Shown: positions 47,101 through 56,499, numbered from the stretch's first letter. The stretch is DNA of 64,000 nucleotides from Pteria penguin (GCA_035048485.1 CM068583.1:18761341-18825340), one strand, 5' to 3'. Notes: a model not told the origin generated them from the letters alone. Numbers and translations are program-made.

Positions 47101-47692
47101 CTGGGGCATTCATGTTTTACAAACACATCTTGTTTTTTTTTTGTGATGTCAATAGTCAGTGTCTCTCCCAGAGAACACTGGCTGCCAAGATATTGGTGAT
47201 ATGAAAGTGGTATGGAATTTAAATTGAATAAGCAAATAAAAAATGGATATATACCTCATATTGATACATTGACACCAAAGTTGTTGATCACGGACCTCTC
47301 TTCGAAACCCTCCATGAAATCGCTTTTATATTTATTATCTCCCTCACACGCTTAGTTGCCGAGGGAATATGCATTTAGTAATGCAATGGTGTATCCATCG
47401 ATCCTGCTAACCATGTGGATGCTCATGTGGCTCTTGGTTTAACACAACTGTTAACAATGCTTTCTTTGCCAGACAGTGATAAAGTACATAATCTGCTTAT
47501 GAAATATCTGATATTGTAGGAGCTCCAGATGAACTCCCTGGATTTGGAACACCTGGTAAACTAGAGTTTTCTCAAAGCAGTAGTCAGGAGCAGAGTGATA
47601 AAGAAGCTGGTTTGGATGATTCGTCTGTGGTAGCGGACAATAGCAGTATGGCCATAGAGGAAGTGGACATGGACCTTGAAGGCAGTGATTAA
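32122..47692 (+). CDS. CDC16: Cell division cycle protein 16, APC/C subunit 6
   Basis: Sixteen coding exons: 32122-32196, 38778-38832, 39566-39663, 40475-40513, 40823-40939, 41133-41292, 42141-42235, 42976-43109, 43938-44017, 44442-44491, 44971-45041, 45229-45504, 45932-46057, 46226-46361, 46801-46891, 47520-47692. All introns are GT/AG and phases close: 1776 nt, 591 residues against about 620 in human. The ATG sits in a good context (ACCATGG). CDC16 is a TPR scaffold of the anaphase-promoting complex, a ubiquitin ligase driving mitotic exit. Diagnostic stretches match the family closely: RYLAAKCYFECKDFQEAL, LAERHYYNCDF, GPAWLAFGHSFAIDNEHDQA, MAAYFTASQLMKGCHLPLLY, KFFSQALMIAPEDPFVLHE, EKWEPLLNNLGYTYRKLK, ALGIRRDDTFSTTML. 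Repeated helical TPR units fill about residues 40-530. The tail is acidic and serine-rich, and shorter than in vertebrates. Intron 1 (6.6 kb) carries a large transposon. Confidence 0.97.
32472..32737 (+). repeat. Left terminal inverted repeat
   Basis: Pairs with 35955-36220. It includes a GCGCCGCGGCG-like GC-rich word in otherwise AT-rich DNA and the four subterminal TTACCGGATTGAC repeats. Confidence 0.88.
33045..33281 (-). pseudogene. Decayed LINE C-terminal fragment
   Basis: A minus frame contains NIRELCNFGKYIREAFKVRD, like the end of the C-terminal region of mollusc LINE ORF2 proteins as I recall them. It is flanked by a GAATTTAAATTTGAATTTGG run typical of such 3' ends. Confidence 0.4.
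33569..33811 (+). pseudogene. LINE C-terminal fragment, copy a
   Basis: An open frame reads MSEINASSKVVLYKQLIDKV then YLTKPIYDEYKKPISKIRPS. The pattern SSK-x-x-LY...YL...SKIR-x-S is the region between RT and the terminal zinc motif in several LINE families. It breaks after PSVDHS. Confidence 0.5.
34600..35150 (+). pseudogene. LINE C-terminal fragment, copy b, with 3' UTR
   Basis: A first block (WSHEIRMSPKLQVFSQIKDN, YLNNILNKNLRCVLTKIRIS) is like copy a. After frame breaks it resumes at CNC, then NEYHFLLVCPVYNDIRR and RFINTALKHRVSLL, a C-x-C...H...C terminal zinc motif. The 3' end has AATGCCAATAAATGAATTTG followed by GAATTTGAATTTG repeats. Confidence 0.6.
35955..36220 (-). repeat. Right terminal inverted repeat
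   Basis: Complementary to 32472-32737, ending in AAGTAGTAGAACCC directly before the second GTTGATAAT. Confidence 0.88.
36844..37060 (+). repeat. Duplicated tRNA-like head (two copies 152 bp apart)
   Basis: GGGATGTCTCTTTAGCTCAC starts at 36844 and again at 36996. Each is followed by a GTARCGCGYAGGACTGT stretch that looks like a tRNA D-arm and anticodon-arm region, and by a B-box-like GTTTGAGACT or GTAGGTCTC. Probably two copies of a SINE head. Confidence 0.5.
37120..37290. mobile_element. Diverged relative of the 5686 inverted-repeat element
   Basis: The inner arms CGTTCCCGCCAAAT and ATTTGGAGGGAACATTAAT match those of the copy at 5686-5853. The outer arms have decayed. It lies in CDC16 intron 1. 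Confidence 0.5.
38305..38480 (+). repeat. Dispersed repeat, copy 2 (partner at 28650)
   Basis: Aligns with 28650-28800 from CCCCTATAGAATTGATACAG onward. It is not preceded by the MULE-like terminus that abuts the other copy, so it may represent the unoccupied form of that site. Confidence 0.5.
40060..40327 (-). mobile_element. tRNA-derived SINE, family A, in CDC16 intron 3
   Basis: In reverse it carries the family A body (CAATGGACCCACTCAAAGCG on the plus strand) and a head complementary to GAGCTGGTGTAGTTCAGTGG. The tail has TGATTGATTGATAA. It has diverged by many substitutions. Confidence 0.7.
41363..41480. repeat. Repeat with ATGATGTAAGGGGCAATA terminus
   Basis: Its left end is the same word as the left end of the fold-back element at 51067, and its right end (TTATGTCCCTTACATCGT) is a diverged inverted form. 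About 115 bp, in CDC16 intron 6, with a GTGACGTCAC core. MITE-like. Confidence 0.55.
41764..41936 (+). mobile_element. tRNA-derived SINE, family B
   Basis: The head has A box TGGTGTAGTGGTTAAGCGC and a perfect T-arm CCGGGTTCGATTCCCGG. The body has CCATGTCGCGATATAACTGA and the tail ATCAACCAACCAAA. It is flanked by the 11-bp target duplication ACTTTAAAGTT at 41753-41763 and 41937-41947. In CDC16 intron 6. Confidence 0.88.
43470..43885. repeat. Fold-back repeat in CDC16 intron 8
   Basis: CTATCTGGAAC and TTATTTTTCTCGCACC on the left recur inverted as GTTCCAGATAG and GGTGCGAGAAAAAATAA on the right. A probable non-autonomous element with a spacer of about 250 bp. Confidence 0.6.
46900..47200 (+). 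repeat. Dispersed repeat with GACCTTTGACC words, in CDC16 intron 15
   Basis: Contains TTGGCATGCATACTCCACTA and a TTGACCATGACCTTTGACCT run. A relative lies at 49190-49320 (GACATTCATGCTCCACTAAC, then CTTGATCTTGACCTACATAA). It is non-coding. Confidence 0.5.
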
Positions 47693-47731
47693 TGCAATAT
47701 AACTCCTCAGAACATTTACAGAAGTGAATGT

Positions 47732-47737
47732 AATAAA
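47732..47737 (+). terminator. CDC16 polyadenylation signal
   Basis: AATAAA lies 40 bases after the CDC16 stop codon, in a suitable place for a short 3' UTR. Confidence 0.55.
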
Positions 47738-48279
47738 ATGTAAAAGAAGTACAATGGACATTTTGTTTTGTATGAAATTAATGTTGTGCATAAATATATT
47801 TTGGAGGGTGTATTTGCTGGTCACATGAAGAGATGTACAGTATCATGGTATGACTATGTCTGTCTCTATCTGAAATTCATACTTGCAATTTTGTGCTTCT
47901 AAAAAAATATCCTCATATAATGTGGTATAAAGAATATGAATCAAATATGATATATTTAAAACTAAGATTTGTCTCTACTGAATGTACATATTACATTAAT
48001 AGTATTGCCGGTATTTATATGTATCATTCTGACATCCATATAGAATTGGAGTGATGAATACGGCCTGGAATTGTAGTGCAGGTGATCCAGAATCCATCTC
48101 TTGATTAGATCACTATCTTTAAGAGGTTGCCAAAATCTTGCTTCCATGACATGATATAAATGTCATATAATGAATGGGGATGTTTTCCAGCAAACTAGTC
48201 ACGTACTTAACAGTATGCATCACATCTCCATGACAATGATGGGGAATTTTAAAAACATAACCATTTACACAGTTACTAA

Positions 48280-48480
48280 GAACTGGTGCAGCCCAGTCAG
48301 TATCATGCTTGGCTCACATCTAGAGCTCCTGGGTTACACCCCCCATAGGCAAATAGTTGGTGTACTTCGGTTGTGACTGTAGAGGTAGAGGTTCTGTGTA
48401 ATGCTGGAAGTTGGCACATAGAAAATCTTCTGCTGTGTTGGTGGGTTGGTTGCACAGAATAAAATTTTTGTTCACTTCCT
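48280..48480 (+). mobile_element. Possible SINE remnant
   Basis: GGTGCAGCCCAGTCAGTATC and TCCTGGGTTACACCCC have A-box-like and B-box-like spacing. The body has GTAGAGGTAGAGGTTCTGTG. I see no second copy in the window. Confidence 0.35.
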
Positions 48481-48510
48481 CTGTTTGGTCTTTTTGTTAT
48501 ACAGACTTGC

Positions 48511-48672
48511 TTCCCATTTGGGACGGTATCTGACGTAAAACACTTATGACGTCATCAAATTCTATGAAAACTGATCTAAAACTTAGGGAAATGATAGTCC
48601 ACAATTGACGTTTTTTTTAGGAAATTGATGACGTCATAACTGTTTTACGTCAGATACCGTCTAAAATGGGAA
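48511..48672. mobile_element. MITE with about 44-bp terminal inverted repeats
   Basis: The left end TTCCCATTTGGGACGGTATC and right end GATACCGTCTAAAATGGGAA are complementary, continuing through TGACGTAAAACACTTATGAC and its partner. It is about 162 bp with no ORF. Target duplication not resolved. Confidence 0.75.
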
Positions 48673-50339
48673 ATAACTCTGTTTAATGAAAAGAGTGAAT
48701 AGTACATTATTGTAAGTTTCAGTGCTACTGCTTCAGTTTTCATTGTGTCTCCCCCAGAAGGTTAACATGTAGTTTACAAACATCTTGGGCATAAGAAAAG
48801 TATAAAATTTGTATTGAAGAAAGTTATACACCTCCATACGTGGCAACTACGTCTGTATGTACTTTCCACACAAGAGTATAGATTCCTTGTGTAAATGTCG
48901 GATAACAAGATGGTCGTGTAGCAAATTTCATAAATGGAATATAAGATCTTGTCATACAATTATCTATTGTTTAGTGAAAAAGTTATAAATTTTTTACATA
49001 GGAAATCTCCAGCCAATACAATGAAACAGGGAAAACAACCAATTTTTGAAAAAAACCCCATGTTTTGGGAAAGATTCATACTCGCAATTTTTCTGGCTCT
49101 CGAATTTGGTGGCGAGGAAAGCAAATGGGTCGTAAATGCAAAACGGACTATCACAAAATTTTTTTAAATGTTTGAAATAGTAACTTTGGATCTAACTTTT
49201 CAACATTAAAAGATAAATGTTACATTTTTGACATTCATGCTCCACTAACGAAATCTTTTCAAATAAGATTAACGTCGTCGACCTTGTTACAATGTACCTT
49301 GATCTTGACCTACATAAATAGTGGAAGATTCCATTATTGTATACTAGACTAGTATATTCAAACCCATATCTGGGCAGAGCTGTAGGGAATGCACACCACG
49401 CCGATGTTCTCCACGTACTTAAACAACACAACACAACTGTATTTGGACTATTTATTTGCAATCTATGGTGTATTATCTCTTAGTAAGCATCCTATTGTGT
49501 AGGAAGAGGTGTATTACGTTAACCACCATGATCCAGGTGGGAGGTTGAAAAAGGCTTTTCCTGCTTTTTCTGAAATACATATAGATGATAATTTTTGGTT
49601 ACATAATCATAACGATGGTGATAGAATTCGTTGTTTTACTTCAAATCAAGATTTTCTTTTATAAAGTGATGAACATCGGTTTTTGGTTAAGGAATTATTT
49701 ATTGGTGTGATGGTTCCATCCGGGCTGTTGTGGAGGTGGATTGCCAGTTACGGTTTCGACTACCTTCATGATATATCCGTGGATGGCGTACGATACTACA
49801 ATGTTGATCGTTTTCCTTAAGTTACTGATACTAAAGACCCAATACTTCTTAGAGATCATGGTTCAGTGGATAAAGAGCTCGGCCGAGAGGTTCCGGACGG
49901 ATTCGATCCACGCCGTGGACACATACATATCTGTCTTTCGGATGAGACAGTAAAAACCGAGTTTTCGTGTTAAGGCAAAACTTTATCATCCATTCACTCT
50001 CTCCGATCTCTAACTCAGCTATGACCAGTCTATACCAGTATATAAAAGCTAAAAGACAGGGTCTCTTGGGCCACCATAAAGACCAAGTTAGTCCAGTATG
50101 ACTCTTTGGGAAGGGGGTTTTCAAAGGAAGGGGGCGAAACTCATCGAAACCTCGGCGATTTTAACAATTTCCATACAAATACTGCGATCTGTGAAATTTT
50201 ACAAGAACTGTACTGAGATACATTCAAATACATGTAAATATTAATTATAATAGACATATGTCATACAAGTTTGTGTGTATTCATTTGCGTTTTTAAGTAA
50301 AAGGCGTTATATATACGCCACTGCTTTCATAGTTTTGTG
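48673..50339. other. Intergenic, repeats only
   Basis: Holds a copy of the GACCTTTGACC-type dispersed repeat (49190-49320) and a partial family A SINE (49853-49975). A stretch at 49500-49850 has patchy open frames that look like broken transposon debris. No supportable gene. Confidence 0.5.
49853..49975 (+). mobile_element. Partial SINE, family A
   Basis: The head has GGTTCAGTGGATAAAGAGCT and GACGGATTCGATCC. It then jumps to the family A body word GTCTTTCGGATGAGACAGTA and stops soon after. Truncated at the 3' side. Confidence 0.6.
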
Positions 50340-53300
50340 CTAATTATTGATTTGGGCTAAAATAGGTTAACATACAGTATTTCTTCCGACTGTTGTGGGA
50401 TCAGGTACCTGGTGTGACCAGATTTTATGACCAGCAGAGTACCTCCGACTGTTGTGGGATCAGGTACTTGGTGTGATATGACCTTATGACCAGCAGAGTA
50501 CCTCCGACTCTTGTGGGATTAGGTACCTGGTGTGATATGACCTTATGACCAGCAGAGTACCTCCGACTGTTGTGGGATCAGGTACCTGGTGTAATCAGAC
50601 CTTATGACCAGTAGAGCACCTCCGACTGTTGTGGGATCAGGTACATGGTGTGATCAGACCTCATGACCTGTAGAGTATCCCCGACTGTTGTAGGATGAGT
50701 TACTTGATGCCATCAAACGTCATGACCAGTAGAGTGCCTCCGACTGTTGTGGGATCAGGTTCCAGGTATGATGATATTTTATGACCAAATTGGTACCTCC
50801 TTTCCCATATTACTTATCAAAATATTGCATGGGTCGTGTGTCACCAGCTAGAGATATATGGTTATACGTATGGATTAAACATTAAAAGGGTAAAGTAAAC
50901 ATACCTATGGCATCTAATGGAGTTGGCTCTATCAACAAACTGACTGCTGTAAAATAAAATGCACTTATCATTCTCAACACATCATTATAAAAGCAAGTAA
51001 TGAATTCAACTCATTATATGAATTTTATGTGCTTGTTTCTGGTTCGTAATAACCGTTTTGCCAATTTTACATGATGTAAGGGGCAATACCGAACAAATGT
51101 AAAATTACCGCTTACTGTCCGCGCCACTCACTTTGTAAACCGAAAAATCTGGATTTTCACTTATTTATCTTTAAAATAGTTCTACAAAATTAATATCAAT
51201 CGACAGATCTTGTTTAGTCGTAACTTTTGGTGTATCTTATATGTTTCAACGAAGAAGCATTCGTATTTTATAGGGAAAAATCATTTTAGATAGGGCGTTT
51301 TCTATGTTAATTTTGACGTGACGTTGCCGATGTTTACCATTGAGTCTATGGGAAACTTGGCGACGTGACGTCAAAATTTAACATGGAAATTGCCCTATCT
51401 AATATAGATTTTTTTCTATAAAATATGAATGCTTCTTCATACAAACATATAGCATACACCAAAAGTTACGACTAAACAAAATCTATCGAATGGTTTTTCC
51501 TTTTTGAAATTATTCTGAAGATGAATAACTGAAAATCCAGATTTTCCAGTTTCCAGAGCAAGTGGCGCGGACAGTAGATTTGCGTCAAAATGAATGAATT
51601 ACAGGACGCAGGGCAATAGTGCTATGTGCCTGTGGCTTACATAACAGTGCAGCATGGTGGACCTTCATGGGTCATTGAAATTCAAATATACGTACAAACA
51701 CTATCAGGTGTGATTTTCGAAAAAAAAAAATTAGCTTAAAATCTTACTTGGGGGAGCTTCGGTTGTCCTAGTTTGCGAGCTATCCTGGGAAGAAGAATGT
51801 TTTATTCTCTGATAGTATCCGTGATGGCTGTCATCACCTGGTCCTGATCTGTAATGTTGCAATGGCCCCCACTCTGGTTCCTGTATAGAATGTCTGTAAG
51901 GTCCATAGTATCCCCTATACGAAACTGGTTCTGCTGATGGATAACCATATGATGCAATGTATTCTACCGATGGATGAGCATATGGTCTGTAGTATCCTTT
52001 ATAAAAAAGTGGTTCTATTAATGAATGACTGTATAGTCTATGGTATCCTCCATACAAAACTGGTTCTGGTGCAACCCATTTATATCCGTGCGATGATCCG
52101 TGGGGCGCTCCGTAGTCCGGCTCAATTACGGGATATTTGTATGATCCACCGACATAAGTCCCTAAAACAGCACGATAATGATTAATAAATAATGAAAAAA
52201 GGTAGTTTGTAAATTCTTTGATAGGGGAGGAAGCACACATTGTGTCCCCGCTGCCCCTTTCTCCCATACACTTGATGAGATAATAAACTTTTTCAAATTT
52301 TAAATAGTGAAAAGGGCTTTATACTCGGCAAACCCACGTTTTGCCGGAATTTTCATAACAGTTTTGCTTGGATTGTGCCGAAACCGTGATATGACGTAAA
52401 TCTATCCGGTATTGCCTCTTGCATCATATCTAATCGAAAAATTATTGATGCTAGCATATATGTATATTAAGAAATAATTTCTTTACTAGAAATCAGCAAG
52501 TAAAGCAGATATTGCCTAATGCCTTGCAGTTCATTTTCTGCAGAAAAAAGTTTCAGTTTTAGATTTATAACAGGATTGATGAGCCTCATGGAAAGGAAAA
52601 TACATTACACATTGTTCGTGTTGTACGTCTATTTTTCTTGTTTCTGTATTTTTTCTTGTTACATCAAAAGAATGCATCCGGTATTATTCAAATTGAATAT
52701 CGTTTAGAAATATCAAACTCTTGAACCGATCTGTTAAAAATTTTTTTGCTAGTGTCACAGTGACAAAGAAAATAAAAAGAATCACTTTCCTGATCCGAAT
52801 AATAACCCGTAAATAAACAATTCAACTTATACAGCTCTGTACCCTGAATAGAAAAAAAAAACTGAATTATGTCAAATACTATCAAATATCGAAATATCAA
52901 ATATATCATTTTTTTTAGCAAATGTCAATGGTTTTTGATTGATTGATTGATTGATTTTTGTTTTACGTCACACCACGAATATTTCACGTATATGGTGACG
53001 GCATCTGCCCGATGCGGGGCATACAAATTTGACCTTTGCAACGGACCCACCCGAAGCAGTGAGGGATCTTTAACGTGCCATGCATACCACGACACGGGGC
53101 TTCGGTTTTTATTTTACTGTCTCATTCGAAATACATGAAACCGGCATGACCAGAGCGGGACTCGAACCCCGGCCTCCCGATCAGGAGTCCGACGCGATAC
53201 CACTAGGCCACGCCGGCTTAAATGTCAATGGACATGATGGACGTGCAAGTATATTGATAGTATTTAATTGCAGAATTGAAAAATATACAAAATGTATATG

Positions 53301-55433
53301 TATACAAAATTGAAATGCAACCGAAAGCTTACTTTGAAATAGGGGTTCACCAAGGCGTCAATTTCGTGTCCCTCCGATTGCCATGCTTATGATTTTGATG
53401 TATGTTTAGCGCGTTCATTGAATTCTACGACCTATACAGGTAAAACTTCAGGTCATATAAGTTATATTGTTATACCCTTTACTATCTCACCCTTAATAAT
53501 CCATATTAAAAAAAGTCCAATAAATCGACTGTCAAAATCAGCCGGTCCAAACGAACTGTTAAAATCGACTGTTGGACCGGTCACGTGACAAACTGTTGAC
53601 CGACGAGATCTAGAATACCGTTATGGTAACAAGTTTTTTTTTTTAATTTAAGTTTATTTTATTGATTCCCTCAGTTAGACGCTGAATATTGGTAAATTTA
53701 ATCATTTTCAGCGAGGAAATTAATTCTTTTAAAAAAATCAAGCCTCCATTAGGGACCCCTCGCGGCTCGACATATTAAAAATAGAGTTATCTTTCCTTCT
53801 CGTCTCGTTTATATAAAAACTATAACAAAACAGATGTTGTCTGCGGTTTCGGTCAACAGCTGATTTGTTGGACCCTTGGATGAACTGTTGACCTCGGCCG
53901 ATGGACCACTGGATGAACTGTTGACCTCCGCCTTCGGCCTCGGTCAACAGTTCATCCTCGGGTCCAACAAATCAGCTGTTGACGGCTCAACCCCAGTCAG
54001 TCAACAACTGTATATTGTGTGACTGACTTACTTAGAACAGTATGTTGAGATACACGGAGCAATTATGGTCCATGATTATTGCCGTGAAATGGTATTTAGT
54101 GACACACAGAAAATAAACATGTCAAAGAAATAAAGATTCTTAAATTTAAAGTAAATTTACAGTAAACCGAAATTAAAGCCATATATTTTCATGATATAAA
54201 TTTGCTGCATCTTAAAATATTCAAAGATATATAACCATATTAAAACATTTTAAGATGTATAAATCAAGCTTTAAAAATCGCTTTGCTTTTATTTTGAGAC
54301 TCTGTCATTGAATAGATTCTGGACACGCCTCTTTTAGGCAGTTTTTATACGATACACGGAAACGAATGGATTTCAAAGCCTAAATGATGTAGTGTATACA
54401 AAGACATCAATATAATGTACATAATGTTATCAGCAAAGGTGGGTGAAGATTCACAAACGTGTAAGCAGTATTATATATTTTATATTTCAAAGATAGTGAT
54501 AAGCAAAAATCTAAAAATTAACGATTAATGTTAATTACAATCATAAGACAGTGGTCCTTGGAAAGACAAATGACAGGCTTGGTGTAGTGCATGGCTTGCG
54601 TCGCCGACGATCCGGGGTTCGATTCCCTGATTGCGCCACTGTGTTACAGAGGTTTGTTACCTCCTGCTTCCATGCCGCGATATAACTGAAAAATTGTTTA
54701 AAGCGACGTAAAACACTAACCAACCAACTGATCTTGGAGAGGCGCATTGTATTTTTTTTTCATATCAAAACTATTCTTTTTCTAGACCACAACAGTTACA
54801 TTTAGAATATAAAGGCTTCAAGAGCGGAGATTTTAGTCCATATGTCAAAATATTCCAAATGTATTCTAGCATTTAAATATCTTTTGAATAATAGAAAATT
54901 TAATACTTTCTGAGATATCTGAGATTTAATATATTTAATGATGAGCACGTATCGTTTAATTCATTATTTCTGTAATTACTTCTAAATAGACTTGGTCCAG
55001 TAGAATTATGAAAAAAAAAATCTTGCTGAAAAATTGAAGACACTTTTGAAGACTTTTTTACCAATCAAGTTATGACATTTAACATTTTATTTTTGCTGTC
55101 ATTGAATAAAAGGTGTTGAAATATCAAAGAAGAAGAAGAGGAGGAGGAGGAAGAAGAAGCACCTGGTGGTTAGACCAAAGGAGATGATAGGATCAAGAAT
55201 AAAACATTTTGCCGACTCTCCTAACCAGAATATGTTTAACACTATATGCAAGCCAAAAAGTTTTCACTATTCTTGGAAAAAAAAGAATTACTAAAAAGAG
55301 AACTAAAAGTGTCAGTGAAACGTACCCTGAAAGAAAAATTAATCTAAGTTATTTACTCACATCTGTCTCTCCTGTATTCAGCGTCTGCGACGCAGAAAAC
55401 AGCAACAACTGCCAAAAGAATTTTGTAGATCAT
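50340..55433 (-). CDS. Secreted tyrosine-rich repeat protein
   Basis: The exons are 55433-55361, 52161-51748, 50946-50905 and, tentatively, 50356-50340. Phases join exactly. Exon 1 encodes a signal peptide (MIYKILLAVVAVFCVADA) with likely cleavage before EYRRDR. Exon 2 (about 138 residues) is rich in Tyr, Pro, Gly, His and Ser. It has three imperfect units of the form EPxxYxGYYxxYxHS: EPVLYGGYHRLYSHS, EPLFYKGYYRPYAHP and EPVSYRGYYGPYRHS. A His/Ser-rich stretch and TRTTEAPP follow. The last proposed exon gives only AQINN before the stop and could be wrong. The composition recalls shell-matrix, byssal or other proteins whose tyrosines are cross-linked after secretion. I recognise no named family. 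The intron between exons 3 and 4 would span the 59-bp minisatellite. Confidence 0.65.
50383..50797. repeat. 59-bp minisatellite, seven units
   Basis: Seven tandem copies starting CTCCGACTGTTGTGGGATCA at 50383, then about every 59 bp. Units 2 to 4 are the most alike and the last two the most diverged. A period of 59 is not a multiple of three, so it is not a coding repeat. The copies abut without unique spacers, so it is not a CRISPR array. Confidence 0.93.
51067..51600. mobile_element. Fold-back element with about 245-bp arms
   Basis: Left arm about 51092-51335, right arm about 51355-51590. Matching landmarks are CTGTCCGCGCCACT and AGTGGCGCGGACAG, AATCTGGATTTTC and GAAAATCCAGATT, and TTGACGTGACG and CGTGACGTCAA near the centre at about 51345. 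The left outer end is ATGATGTAAGGGGCAATA. It lies in an intron of the tyrosine-rich gene and has no ORF. Confidence 0.75.
52416..52437. repeat. Solo end related to ATGATGTAAGGGGCAATA
   Basis: CCGGTATTGCCTCTTGCATC is the inverted form of the terminus found at 41363 and 51067, with two or three changes. It may mark another relic or the far end of a larger composite. Confidence 0.4.
52932..53219 (-). mobile_element. Full-length SINE, family A, with target duplication
   Basis: In reverse orientation it carries the whole family A consensus: head GCCGGCGTGGCCTAGTGGTA, B box GGTTCGAGTCC, body GGATCTTTAACGTGCCATGC (plus-strand reading) and a TGATTGATTGATTG tail. It is flanked by a perfect 12-bp target duplication, AAATGTCAATGG, at 52920-52931 and 53220-53231. 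It lies in intron 1 of the tyrosine-rich gene. Confidence 0.92.
53850..53983. repeat. 134-bp palindrome
   Basis: The left arm GGTCAACAGCTGATTTGTTG and right arm CAACAAATCAGCTGTTGAC are complementary, as are GATGAACTGTTGACCTCGGC and its partner. An internal copy of GGATGAACTGTTGACC is added. Related CGACTGTT/GGACCGGT words at 53520-53600 suggest a larger degenerate element. Confidence 0.75.
54573..54728 (+). mobile_element. tRNA-derived SINE, family B
   Basis: Shares GCCGACGATCCGGGGTTCGA, CATGCCGCGATATAACTGA and an ACTAACCAACCAAC tail with the copy at 41764. In intron 1 of the tyrosine-rich gene. Confidence 0.85.
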
Positions 55434-56067
55434 CGTTGTGTTTATCAATTGTGATAGGGAGTTTAAATGCTGTTTCCTCATAAAGAAGTTAAAACGATAA
55501 AATGATTTATGGGAAAGGTAGTCAATTATTTTTATCGACCTTAGGAGTCATAGACAATGGAAGATAAATGATCGTCTTGTCTCCTATGTCTTGAATTAAT
55601 TGCAGTTATATATTAAAATTGCACGTATGGGAGGCCAAGGATAACAACCATGCTTAATGTTTTGAACGACTTGTCTGCTGGCAGAACACAGATAAACTGA
55701 CCGGCTAACTAAATGACTGAGATACCGACTGATTGACTGAATGACCAATTGACCAACTTACTGATCGACTGAGTGACCGACTGACTGAATGACCTACTGA
55801 TTGACCAATTGACCGACTTACTGGCCGACTGAATGACTGACTAAGTGACTGAGTGACTGATTAACTGACTGACCGACTGACTGACCTACTGACTAAATGA
55901 CCGGTTGAATGACCAACTGAGTGACTGACTAAATGACCGATTGATTGACCGACTGTGTGACCGACTAGCATACAAATCTCCCTCTCCCAGTACTCAGTGT
56001 GTGTTTCAATCTAAATGTAAACCTTCATATTCGAACTGAATATTTCAGTCATTCCTAAGATAAGATA
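55434..56067. other. Upstream of the tyrosine-rich gene, with tandem array
   Basis: The first 250 bp should hold the promoter of the minus-strand gene; a CATTTAAACTCC word about 40-50 bp before the ATG is only a weak TATA candidate. The GACT-type array occupies 55695-55972. Nothing else is seen. Confidence 0.45.
55695..55972. repeat. (GACT/GACC)n-type degenerate tetranucleotide array
   Basis: A long run of GACTGA, GACCGA and GAATGA units in a roughly 4-bp rhythm, such as GACTGACTGAATGACCTACT. Higher-order repeats of about 60 bp (ATTGACCAATTGACCGACTT) recur. Non-coding. Confidence 0.9.
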
Positions 56068-56223
56068 ATGGCTAGTTTGGCTCGTGAGGATTATATTCCG
56101 AGTTTTGTTGCAAAATTTGTGGTTTGGATAATGGTACTGCATAAGTTATTTTGGTCATTTGCTAAACTGTTTCCATTTCCACATTTTAGACGTCAAAGAA
56201 ATAGATTGGAATATAAAACGTGA
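56068..56223 (+). CDS. Candidate small membrane ORF, 51 residues
   Basis: ATG in a fair context opens a 51-codon frame reading MASLAREDYIPSFVAKFVVW, followed by a hydrophobic and aromatic stretch and a basic end RRQRNRLEYKT. One membrane helix is plausible at about residues 12-35, with a positive C-terminal side. There is no splice or homology support, and I recognise no family. It may be chance. Confidence 0.2.
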   Translation: MASLAREDYIPSFVAKFVVWIMVLHKLFWSFAKLFPFPHFRRQRNRLEYKT

Positions 56224-56499
56224 TTTTTCTTCCAAGAATTTGTGAATCTTGACCATAATTTACAAAAGCATGACATATGATTCTTTTGTACTCTGACATT
56301 GGCCTGATCAATTTCATTTAAGTTCCAAATCAATTGGGGTTTGGAATATCGTCCCATTAATCATTATAGGATTGAAGAATATCCATCACACATCACAAAA
56401 ATCAGATTTACATTGAATAATTGCAGTAAAATCAAGTTTTAGTTTTGGTAATTGTCTAGTGGTATAACAAGCTGTATTGAACAAGCTGTCGGGAACGTC

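Noticed and set aside
50383..50797. CRISPR-like array
   Set aside because: The 59-bp units abut directly without unique spacers, and the DNA is eukaryotic.
52688..52921. Extra exon of the tyrosine-rich gene near 52855
   Set aside because: An acceptor-like TTCAG is present, but the phase required by exon 1 gives a stop codon after a few residues, whereas direct joining to the exon at 52161 is in phase.
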